Source: Betaproteobacteria bacterium
Lineage (GTDB): Bacteria > Pseudomonadota > Gammaproteobacteria > Burkholderiales > Burkholderiaceae_C
Reading direction: 5' to 3'
DNA length: 64,000 nucleotides
Assembly: GCA_016868355.1 (NCBI GenBank)
Contig: VGHB01000016.1
Location: 1-64,000 of the forward strand
Positions within the stretch are counted from its first letter, which is position 1. Every line of letters begins with the position of its first letter. The notes beneath the pieces were generated by a model that did no database searches, had not been told where the DNA came from, and was given only the letters and a program-made list of their open reading frames with translations. The position numbers were made by a program, and so were the translations under genes. Shown piece by piece: positions 56,967 through 64,000 of this stretch.

Positions 56967-57530
56967 ATGTTGCTGCAGACCGTCCGTCCCAACATCGTGC
57001 AGGCCATCCGTGCCTACCGGGTGGAGGACCTAATGCGCGCCGCGCAGGATGCGGGGCACCACTTTCTTTACGCCAACGTTACCGAGGCGCAATCCAAGCA
57101 AGAGGTGCTCGAACTGATTGCGCAAGCCTTTCTGTTCCCTACCCATTTCGGCAAGAACCTCGATGCCCTGTATGACTGCATGACCGACCTGGTGCACAAG
57201 GCCGGCTCACAGCGTGGCTTTGTGGTGGTGCTTGAGCAGCTGCCCGACAACCGCGGCTTCGACCGTGAGGCGCGCGAGCAACTGCTCGATGTCTTCCGCG
57301 ACGCGGCAGATTTCTGGGCGGAGCGCAAGATTCCGTTCCGCTGCTTCTATTCCTTTGCGGTGTCCCACTCGGACAACACTGCCTGGGACAAGGCGGCCGA
57401 GGTCCCGGCACCCACGCCTGAGGCCAAGCCCAAGCCGGCCGCCAAGACCAGCACAGGCCCCACCTTCAGTGCCAACATGCCGATGATGAGCAGCGCCTTC
57501 GACACGGCCATGTGGCTCAACGCGGCCTGA
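56967..57530 (+). CDS. Barstar family ribonuclease inhibitor
   Basis: The 187-residue protein contains a barstar fold: FLYANVTEAQSKQEVLELIAQAF, LFPTHFGKNLDALYDCMTDL (the loop that plugs RNase active sites) and GFVVVLEQLPDN. It should neutralise the ribonuclease encoded 45 bases upstream while that is still in the cytoplasm. The domain ends near residue 135; a low-complexity tail (VPAPTPEAKPKPAAKT ...) is extra compared with the 90-residue Bacillus barstar. ATG 56967 has AGAGGAAG before it. Confidence 0.9.
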   Translation: MLLQTVRPNIVQAIRAYRVEDLMRAAQDAGHHFLYANVTEAQSKQEVLELIAQAFLFPTHFGKNLDALYDCMTDLVHKAGSQRGFVVVLEQLPDNRGFDREAREQLLDVFRDAADFWAERKIPFRCFYSFAVSHSDNTAWDKAAEVPAPTPEAKPKPAAKTSTGPTFSANMPMMSSAFDTAMWLNAA

Positions 57531-57564
57531 AGATCGGCCGGCGGCATCAGGCTGCCATCCCTCC

Positions 57565-57593
57565 AACAGCGGCCGGCTTCACCGGCCGTTGTT
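57565..57593. terminator. Bidirectional hairpin between barstar and rsmA
   Basis: AACAGCGGCCGG and CCGGCCGTTGTT form a 12-bp stem with one G-T pair and a CTTCA loop between the convergent genes. T content after the stem is modest on both sides. Confidence 0.6.
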
Positions 57594-57603
57594 CATCCAG
57601 GGT

Positions 57604-58371
57604 CTACTTGATGGCCTGCACAGCCATGGCCAGGTTCACATATTCGGACACTGGCACTTCTTCGGCACGGCGCTGCACGTCAAACGAAGGCCCAAAGCTG
57701 TGCTGTTGTAGCCAACGTCCCAAGGTGTGGCGCAGCAGCTTGCGGCGCTGGGAAAACGAGACCTGCACCAGCTCTTGGAGCAGGCGCACATCCAGCGCAG
57801 GCGCATCGGCCCTCGGTACCAAGCGCACCACGGTGGAGTCCACCCGAGGCGGTGGGTCAAAGGCTTCGGGGGGCACTTCCAACAGGGGCTCTACAGCGAA
57901 GCGCCACTGCAGCATGACCGAAAGGCGCCCGTAGTGGGATGTCTGTTCACGAGCGGCCATCCGGTCGACCACTTCCTTTTGCAGCATGAAGTGCAGATCG
58001 GCGATGCGGTGTGCAACAGGCAGCAGCGCAAACAGGATGGGCGTGGAGATGTTGTAGGGCAAGTTGCCCACCACCCGCAACAGCTGCCCGGCTGCATCAG
58101 CCAGGGCCGCGAAGTCCACGGTCAGCACATCGGCTTGCACCACGGTGAGACCATCGCGCTTTCGAAGCTTCTGCGCCAGGTCCCGGTCGAGCTCGATCAC
58201 CGTCAGGGCCTTGCAGCGCTGCAGCAAGGGCGCGGTCAGCGCGCCCAGGCCGGGTCCGATTTCCACTAAGGCCTGCCCTGGCTGCGGCGCGATGGCCTGC
58301 ACGATGTCCCCGATCACTCCCTCGTCGCTCAGGAAGTGCTGGCCGAAGCGCTTGCGTGCAATGTGCCCCAT
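57604..58371 (-). CDS. rsmA: 16S rRNA (adenine 1518/1519) dimethyltransferase RsmA/KsgA
   Basis: RsmA dimethylates two adenines near the 3' end of 16S rRNA during small-subunit maturation. The 255-residue protein has [14 protein letters not shown], the AdoMet site [11 protein letters not shown], and the catalytic NLPYNIS. It lies five bases after surA on the same strand, the standard lptD-surA-(pdxA)-rsmA order with pdxA missing. Confidence 0.97.
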   Translation of the reverse strand: MGHIARKRFGQHFLSDEGVIGDIVQAIAPQPGQALVEIGPGLGALTAPLLQRCKALTVIELDRDLAQKLRKRDGLTVVQADVLTVDFAALADAAGQLLRVVGNLPYNISTPILFALLPVAHRIADLHFMLQKEVVDRMAAREQTSHYGRLSVMLQWRFAVEPLLEVPPEAFDPPPRVDSTVVRLVPRADAPALDVRLLQELVQVSFSQRRKLLRHTLGRWLQQHSFGPSFDVQRRAEEVPVSEYVNLAMAVQAIK

Positions 58372-58376
58372 TCGGC

Positions 58377-59801
58377 TCAGATCTGCGGGGCTTCGCGGCG
58401 CTCGACATAAGCGCGCGAACGCATCTCCTTAAGCCACTCACCGTAGGCCTCTTCAAACTTCTGCTCGCGCAGGGCAGCACGAGCCTGGTCGCGCAACTGC
58501 TTGTTGTCCAGAGCGCTTTCACGGCGCTCCACCACCTGAATCAGGTGTACGCCAAAGCGCGAGACCACCGGCTCAGACAGGCCGCCCGGGGGCAGGGGGT
58601 TCATGGCCTGCTCGAACTCGGGCACGAATTGCCCAGGCGAGGCCCAGCCCAAATCACCCCCACTGGAGGCGCTGCCATCCTCAGAGCGCTCGCGGGCGAT
58701 GTCTTCAAAGCGCCGCGTACCGCGCTCGATCTGAGCGCGCCAATCCCGCATTTGGCGGATGGCGGCATCGCGGTTGCTTGCATCGCTGACCCGCAGCAGG
58801 ATGTGACGTGCCCGGGTTTGCGTCACCCTAAAGGCCGCACCGTCGCGCCGCTCAATCAGTTTGAGGATGTGAAAGCCCGCACCACTTCGCACCACGGAGG
58901 AGGCCAGGGCCCCAGCGCCCAAAGGCCGGACCGTTTCCAGAAACAGGTCGGGCAAACGGTCAGCTGGGCGCAGGCCGATTTCGCCGCCGCGTTCGCGGTT
59001 GGCGTCTTGCGACAAGGCCTTGGCCACGGCAGCGAAGTTCTCGCCGCCGCGAACACGCGCCAGGGCTGAATCGGCCAGGGCACGTCGCTCCGACAAGACC
59101 GCTGCCGAGGCCCCTTCGGGCACGGGGATCAAAATCTGGGCTATGTTGTACTCCACCTCACCGGCGCGCTGGCCGCGCTGCTTTTCAATGTAGTCCTCGA
59201 CTTCGGTGTCGGTGATCCGTACCCGCTGCGAGACTTCGCGCTCGCGCATGCGCTCGACGATGATCTGCTCGCGCAAATTGGCTCGAAAGCGGTTGAAGTC
59301 CATGCCTTCAGCCACCATGCGGTCGCGCAGAGTGACCGCCGAGATCTGGTTTTGCGCAGCAATATTGGCCAGGGCGCGGTCCACGTCGCCGTCGTCAACA
59401 CGCACGCCCCCATCGCGGGCCTGGCTAAGGATGGCCCGTTCATCAATGAGCGAGTCCAGTACCTCGCGCTCGAGTTGATCGCCTTGCGGCAGCGGCGCGC
59501 CGGTGCGCTGGGCTTCGGCCCTCAGGCGCTGCACCCGTTGGCGCACCTCGAAGGCAGTCACCGATTCCTGGTTGACCACCGCCACGATGTAGTCGGCCAT
59601 GCGGGGCTTGGCAGCGGATTGGGCCATGGCTGCACTGGCCAGCATCGCGCCAGCCGCACCTAGGCCTACAGTGGTACACAGGGCTGCGGTGCGCAGCCAA
59701 GGAGCCCAAGCGATGCGATCTGCGGGTCCGGCCATGCTGGCAGAGCAGGCCTCGGGGCTCAGGGTGGTCCAGACATTCATTGAGTCCGTATTGTCGTGCA
59801 T
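58377..59801 (-). CDS. surA: Periplasmic chaperone and peptidyl-prolyl isomerase SurA
   Basis: SurA escorts unfolded outer-membrane proteins to the Bam complex. The 474-residue protein has a long basic leader and signal segment (hydrophobic part about residues 38-60, AQS cleavage), then the SurA N domain ([21 protein letters not shown]), and two parvulin domains. The first contains [12 protein letters not shown]...[13 protein letters not shown] and the second RARHILLRV...[20 protein letters not shown]. The N-terminal 35 residues are longer than usual, so the real start could be at MNVWTTLSP (59780). Confidence 0.95.
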   Translation of the reverse strand: MHDNTDSMNVWTTLSPEACSASMAGPADRIAWAPWLRTAALCTTVGLGAAGAMLASAAMAQSAAKPRMADYIVAVVNQESVTAFEVRQRVQRLRAEAQRTGAPLPQGDQLEREVLDSLIDERAILSQARDGGVRVDDGDVDRALANIAAQNQISAVTLRDRMVAEGMDFNRFRANLREQIIVERMREREVSQRVRITDTEVEDYIEKQRGQRAGEVEYNIAQILIPVPEGASAAVLSERRALADSALARVRGGENFAAVAKALSQDANRERGGEIGLRPADRLPDLFLETVRPLGAGALASSVVRSGAGFHILKLIERRDGAAFRVTQTRARHILLRVSDASNRDAAIRQMRDWRAQIERGTRRFEDIARERSEDGSASSGGDLGWASPGQFVPEFEQAMNPLPPGGLSEPVVSRFGVHLIQVVERRESALDNKQLRDQARAALREQKFEEAYGEWLKEMRSRAYVERREAPQI

Positions 59802-59816
59802 GCAACCGGGGTGGGC

Positions 59817-62366
59817 TTAGAAGCGCAGCGGATTGGCGCGTGAACGCGTCAATCCCGACAGCTCCAACTGGAAGATCAGCCGTGTGACGACTTCGGCCAC
59901 ACCGGTGGACTGCCGCTGCACTCCCAGCCGCATGATCCAACAGCCTGCGTCGCCCTCCAGGCCCAAGAGGCTGTCGGCCAACTTGCCTTCGCGGGTGTTG
60001 TAGTTCAGCCGCGTGGCGCCGGTCACGAGCAGCGTGCAGTCTGCGCCGCTGGTGCCCGTGGCGGCCGTGTTCATGCGGCGGTACAGGGGCCAATTGGCCC
60101 GAAGCTCAACGGTTTCAGCCAGGTCGCGCGCGTAGCGGTACGAGGCCAGCACCGTGGTGTTCAGACCCGGCTGGTAGCGCAGGGTGAGCACCGATCGGGT
60201 GGTGCGGCCCAGGTCGGGGCTGTATTGCACCGTGCTGTCCACACCCCAAGGGGAGTTCAGGCCCACCGTGGCGGCCAACAGCACATCCGACAGGCGTTGG
60301 TTGGAGACGCTGCCGGCAGGGGTGGTGGTTTGGTCGCGAAACTGCACCCGCTGAGCGACCGAACCGCGGATCCACTCGGTACCGCTGGCCGTGTCGACGG
60401 AGCGGGTGGTCATGCCCAGCGTTACCTGGTGCGCATCGGACACCCTGTCGATGCCCGAGAACGCGTTCTCGCTGAAGATGGAGGTGCTATTGAATTCCTT
60501 GGGTGCGGCATCGAAGTTGGGCAGGCCGCGCTGGTCGCGCATCGGCGTGTTGACGTATACGACCCTCGGCTCCAGGGTTTGCATGAGCTGACGTTGCCCG
60601 AACTGCCAGCGCCGCTCGAAGTTCAAACCCCCGTCCACGCTCAGCGTGGCAATGGTGCGCGACAGGCTATCGTTGGTTGCGGAGGCGGCGCTAGGCTGGG
60701 CCGAGCCGGTGTCCAAGCGATAGCTGGCGGTATTGAGGGTGAGCTTGGGAATCACCCACCCAGGCGCGCCAACCCAGGGTCGGCTCACCGTGGCCAGGGC
60801 GTGCCAGCGCTGGCCGTTGCGCAGCTGCGGTGCCAAGTCGATGGTCAAGTCAGGCCGGGTGAAGCGGTTGAGCTCGGTCTCCACCGACCAGTCCACACCG
60901 CCCCAGACCTGGGCCTGGGCTGTCACCCCTACCTGCGGGCTGCGCTGATAGGGCCATATGAAGGCTCCGTTGGCGTCCACCCCCTGCAACACCTGCCAAT
61001 GCTGCACCCGTGCATAGGCCAAGCCCGTGGCGCCACCCCATTGCCAGGGGTGTTCAGCTTGGGCCGTCTGTGCCAACAGCCGCGGCTGGAGATTGGCCTG
61101 CACCCGCTCGGCGCTCAATCCCTGGGCCACATCGAGCACGCTGAAGCTGCGCCGCTGAAAGGTCTGGGTGTGTGCAAAGTCTTTCCAGTAATCGTCATCG
61201 GACACCCGAAGGCCCTGGGTTTGGAACTGCACGCCGGCGGCGCGCCAGTACTGCTGCCAATACAGCGCGCTTCGAGATCGGTCCAGCACCTGGTCTTGCG
61301 GCACGTGGTGCAGCTGCAGCAGACTGGCCTGCGCAACGCCCATGTTCCGAAACTCCAGCTCTACAGCCGGTCCTCGGCGGGTGGCAATGATGGGTGTCAC
61401 CGTCGCATCGTAGTGGGGTGCCAGGTTCAGGTAATACGGCGCGCTGACTTCGAAACCGCTGCGCGTATCGGCCCGCGCGGTGGGGGGCAGCCAACCGCTG
61501 CGTCGCGCGTCACCCAGGGCAAAGCCCAGGCGCGGCAGCACCACCAGGGGCAGGCCCAGGAATCGAATCTGCGCGTTCTCGGCCATGCCCTCTTCGCGTT
61601 CGAAATCCAGCAAGATGCGAGGGCTGCGCAGGTCCCATCCCGGCTGCGCATCAGCGCGTGGCGGTGCACCCAGGGGTGGGCTAGCGGCTAATTGCGCCAG
61701 CGCTTGTTCGGGTTGGTCGGACAATATTGCAAGCGAAGCCGGTGCCCGTGTTTGGCCGGGTCGTGCGCCGGCCTCGCGAAGAGGGCGGCCTGCATCATCG
61801 GCCAGGCAACTGGTCAGCCGCGCGTCGCGGATTTCCATGCGTTGGGCATCGAGAAAGCGCAGCCAGGACCCACTGCCACCGGTCATCGACTGTCCAAAAA
61901 AGAATACCGGGGATCGAAACTCACCCACCGAGCGGTCCAACTCGAAGACGCCGGACTCACCCAGAAGCCGGTCGCGTGCGCGTGCCCAGCGCACACCGCC
62001 GCCGTCGATGTAGGCCACGCGAGCAGCAGCATCGAAGCGCAAGGCGGGCGCCTCCATCTGCAGCGGGCCTTGGCCCAGGCGTACCTGCCCACTGGCCCGG
62101 CTCACGCCATCGGGCGCGCCTTGCAGGGTGTCGGCCTCCAACACCACCGGTTGCCTCAAGCCCGTCGCCGGTGCTGCTGCGGGTGGGGCACTTTGCGCCT
62201 GCAGCGTTCCCGTGCTGGCGATGCACAAGGCCCAGATTGCCGCGCGCACCGCCCGATGCACCGGTTGGCGCTCGGGCGCTTGTCCTTGGCACACCAGGCC
62301 CTTGCTGCATGGCGCAGCGCCCGCATCAGCGGCGGGGCCAAACGGGCGTCGGGCGTGGTGGCTCAT
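59817..62366 (-). CDS. lptD: LPS assembly outer-membrane protein LptD
   Basis: LptD forms the outer-membrane barrel that inserts lipopolysaccharide with LptE. The 849-residue protein has a signal sequence (IWALCIASTGTLQAQSA), an N-terminal OstA/LptA-like jellyroll (VVLEADTLQGAPDG...QVRLGQGPLQMEAPALRF), and the large barrel with PYYLNLAPHYDATVTPI and YSPDLGRTTRSVLTLRYQPG, ending in an Arg-Phe C-terminus. Cysteines are few: one pair is near the barrel end (DCTLL, GCWIM). ATG 62366 is used; an in-frame GTG precedes it. Confidence 0.95.
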   Translation of the reverse strand: MSHHARRPFGPAADAGAAPCSKGLVCQGQAPERQPVHRAVRAAIWALCIASTGTLQAQSAPPAAAPATGLRQPVVLEADTLQGAPDGVSRASGQVRLGQGPLQMEAPALRFDAAARVAYIDGGGVRWARARDRLLGESGVFELDRSVGEFRSPVFFFGQSMTGGSGSWLRFLDAQRMEIRDARLTSCLADDAGRPLREAGARPGQTRAPASLAILSDQPEQALAQLAASPPLGAPPRADAQPGWDLRSPRILLDFEREEGMAENAQIRFLGLPLVVLPRLGFALGDARRSGWLPPTARADTRSGFEVSAPYYLNLAPHYDATVTPIIATRRGPAVELEFRNMGVAQASLLQLHHVPQDQVLDRSRSALYWQQYWRAAGVQFQTQGLRVSDDDYWKDFAHTQTFQRRSFSVLDVAQGLSAERVQANLQPRLLAQTAQAEHPWQWGGATGLAYARVQHWQVLQGVDANGAFIWPYQRSPQVGVTAQAQVWGGVDWSVETELNRFTRPDLTIDLAPQLRNGQRWHALATVSRPWVGAPGWVIPKLTLNTASYRLDTGSAQPSAASATNDSLSRTIATLSVDGGLNFERRWQFGQRQLMQTLEPRVVYVNTPMRDQRGLPNFDAAPKEFNSTSIFSENAFSGIDRVSDAHQVTLGMTTRSVDTASGTEWIRGSVAQRVQFRDQTTTPAGSVSNQRLSDVLLAATVGLNSPWGVDSTVQYSPDLGRTTRSVLTLRYQPGLNTTVLASYRYARDLAETVELRANWPLYRRMNTAATGTSGADCTLLVTGATRLNYNTREGKLADSLLGLEGDAGCWIMRLGVQRQSTGVAEVVTRLIFQLELSGLTRSRANPLRF

Positions 62367-62398
62367 CACTAGAATCGCGCGAGTTTAGCCACCCCGAC

Positions 62399-63478
62399 AT
62401 GAGCGCATTGACTTCCACCACGGCGGCCGTCACCTGGCCTGACCCTGCCCGCCATGAAGCCTTCAACCAGTGGCTGGCCACTTTGGTCGCGCCCTTTGGT
62501 CTGCAGACGACCACCTTGCAGCCGGCGTCAGCCGATGCCAGTTTCCGGCGCTACCTGCGGCTGCAACAAGGCGAGTCCAGCAGCGTCGTCGTGATGGATG
62601 CGCCGCCGCCCCTGGAAGATGTGCGCCCCTTCGTGCGCTTGGCGCGCCAGATGCAGGCGGCCGGTCTGCACGGCCCACAGGTGCTGGCTGTCGATGAGGC
62701 GCGTGGTTTTGTTCTCTTGTCTGATTTGGGCCACGACCTGCTGCTGCCCCTGCTGCAGCGTGCACAGGCCCAGGAATCGCAAGCCTTGCCCGAGGCCGAT
62801 GCCCTGATGCGCCGCGTGGGCCAAGCCCTGGTGCAGTGGCAAACCGGCCTGGACCCTGAGGGCTGGCCCGCCTTCGACGAGGCGCTCTTGCGGCGGGAAC
62901 TGGAATTATTTCCCGAATGGTGTGCCGGCAAAGAATTCGCACAGGTGTGGAACGACGGGCAACGCCAGGCCTGGACGCGGGTGACGCAGCGCCTGGTGGA
63001 CAGTGCCCTGGCCCAACCCATGGTGGCGGTGCACCGGGACTGGATGCCGCGCAACCTCATGGTGTGCGGGCCGCAACTGGGCATCTTGGACTTTCAAGAC
63101 GCGGTGCGCGGGCCGGTCACCTACGACGCGGCCTCGATGTTGCGCGACGCCTTCATCAGCTGGGACGAAGCGTGCGAAATAGACTGGGCGGTGCGCTACT
63201 GGCAGCAGGCGCGCGACGCGGGCGTACCGGTGCAGGCTGACTTCGGTGAGTTTTGGCGTGCGCTGGAGTGGATGGGTTTGCAGCGCCACCTCAAAGTGCT
63301 GGGCGTCTTCTGCCGCCTCAAGCACCGCGACGGCAAGGCGCACTACGCCCAAGACCTACCGCGATTCTTCGCCTATGCTACCAAGGTGGCCTTGCGCTAC
63401 CGCGAACTTGCGCCCTTGTTGCACTTGATCGAACCGCTGTCGGGCTTCGCGCTGGAGCAGGGCTACACCCTGCGCTGA
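62399..63478 (+). CDS. amgK: Anomeric MurNAc/GlcNAc kinase AmgK
   Basis: AmgK phosphorylates the anomeric carbon of MurNAc (and GlcNAc) in a peptidoglycan recycling route that bypasses MurA. The 359-residue protein is an aminoglycoside phosphotransferase-fold kinase with FLLSDLGHD-like FVLLSDLGHDLLLPLL, the catalytic loop VAVHRDWMPRNLMV and the metal-binding ILDFQDAVRGPVTYD. It is divergent from lptD with 32 bases between starts, the order also seen in pseudomonads. The usual partner gene murU does not follow. Confidence 0.92.
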   Translation: MSALTSTTAAVTWPDPARHEAFNQWLATLVAPFGLQTTTLQPASADASFRRYLRLQQGESSSVVVMDAPPPLEDVRPFVRLARQMQAAGLHGPQVLAVDEARGFVLLSDLGHDLLLPLLQRAQAQESQALPEADALMRRVGQALVQWQTGLDPEGWPAFDEALLRRELELFPEWCAGKEFAQVWNDGQRQAWTRVTQRLVDSALAQPMVAVHRDWMPRNLMVCGPQLGILDFQDAVRGPVTYDAASMLRDAFISWDEACEIDWAVRYWQQARDAGVPVQADFGEFWRALEWMGLQRHLKVLGVFCRLKHRDGKAHYAQDLPRFFAYATKVALRYRELAPLLHLIEPLSGFALEQGYTLR

Positions 63479-63559
63479 GGAGCGGCGACCGCTGGGGCCG
63501 TGTCTCACCCCGCGGCCCGGGCATCAGCGGCCACGATGGCCACTGCAGACAGCCCGCGT

Positions 63560-64000
63560 TTAGGGGTGGGCCGCCATCACCTGCGCCACGGCCGCCGTCA
63601 GCCGCTTGGCATAAGGCACGTGCAGAAACTCGTTGGGTCCGTGGGCGTTGGACTTGGGACCCAACACGCCGCACACCATCATCTGCGCTCGCGGGAAGCC
63701 CTTTTGCAGCATGCTCATCAGGGGGATCGTGCCGCCTTGCCCAATGAAGCCCACGGGTGCACCGAAGTGCGCGCGCGAGGCACCGTCCAACGCCTTCATC
63801 AGCCACGGTGCAATATCAGGGGCGTTCCAGCCGCTGGCCCCATAGGCGCCGGCCCGCCCGTCGGGCGTGAAGGTGACCCGCGCGTTGTAGGGCGCGTTGT
63901 CCTCGAGCAGTGCCTTCAGGCGCAGCGCGGCCTCATTGCCGTCCACCAAGGGCGGCAGGCGCAGGCTGAGTTTGAAGGCCGTGTGGGGGCGCAACACATT
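63560..64000 (-). CDS. M20 family metallopeptidase (partial, C-terminal end)
   Basis: The frame is open to the window edge; 146 C-terminal residues are present. They match the end of M20 peptidases of the succinyl-diaminopimelate desuccinylase/dipeptidase type: VLRPHTAFKLSLRLPPLVDG, GFIGQGGTIPLM, VLGPKSNAHGPNEFLHVPYAKRL with the conserved catalytic-domain His. These enzymes use two zinc ions to hydrolyse N-acyl amino acids or dipeptides. The substrate is unknown. It converges on amgK. Confidence 0.9.
   Translation of the reverse strand, partial: NVLRPHTAFKLSLRLPPLVDGNEAALRLKALLEDNAPYNARVTFTPDGRAGAYGASGWNAPDIAPWLMKALDGASRAHFGAPVGFIGQGGTIPLMSMLQKGFPRAQMMVCGVLGPKSNAHGPNEFLHVPYAKRLTAAVAQVMAAHP

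Overview
The window reads as a chromosomal segment of a high-GC betaproteobacterium, most likely a member of Burkholderiales close to Comamonadaceae. Supporting signs are methionine synthase split into two genes, an S-adenosylhomocysteine riboswitch next to it, a PhaM-type polyhydroxybutyrate granule protein, a Coq7-type ubiquinone hydroxylase, a Bug/TctC solute-binding protein, the proteobacterial GshA type, and densely packed genes on both strands. Almost everything is housekeeping or metabolic. I see no phage, intact insertion sequence, CRISPR array or integrated plasmid.

Layout. 1-606 is the 3' end of an RTX-repeat protein with codon use unlike its neighbours. tRNA-Arg(CCG) (803-878) and a cytochrome c follow. 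1616-6327 is a leftward block: conserved unknown, YheT-like hydrolase, NTF2-like protein, purU, a small zinc-finger protein, ilvE and a membrane protein. 6376-10138 holds a GT25 glycosyltransferase converging on a leftward alr-arfB-radA run. 10376-21931 is one long rightward stretch: DedA, EamA exporter, glutathione peroxidase, aromatic aminotransferase, two photolyase/cryptochrome genes flanking a DUF2256 gene, then a complete branched-chain amino-acid ABC operon (livHMGF plus binding protein) closed by two terminators. A third, antenna-less photolyase-like gene and coq7 follow at 22134-23902.

24075-30014 is a two-carbon acid region: glycerate kinase, a decayed class II aldolase, a tautomerase, and leftward glcDEF. 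30045-33286 contains a FIST sensor, phaM and a DUF3108 protein. 33343-37404 is split metH, with an SAH riboswitch between the halves, so riboswitch control would reach only the second gene. YifB/ComM converges on it with overlapping stop codons. 39382-42014 is a nitrogen unit (porin-glnK-amtB) with a sigma-54 promoter and an NtrC-like palindrome in front. 43295-47748 places the K+ transporter kup between gshA and gshB.

48703-53923 holds an ABC-F ATPase and a leftward run (pncC-like, pgpA, thiL) headed by a FixL/FixJ-like pair in which both phosphotransfer modules are missing. maeB diverges from it. 56436-57530 is a secreted guanyl-specific ribonuclease followed by a barstar-type inhibitor. 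57604-62366 is lptD-surA-rsmA for outer-membrane biogenesis and rRNA methylation, with amgK (cell-wall recycling) divergent from lptD and the end of an M20 peptidase at the right edge.

No wholly new multi-gene system is evident. The items I would look at first are the two truncated two-component proteins, the ribonuclease/barstar pair, the riboswitch inside split metH, the cluster of three photolyase-family genes, and the sigma-54-driven porin-glnK-amtB unit.
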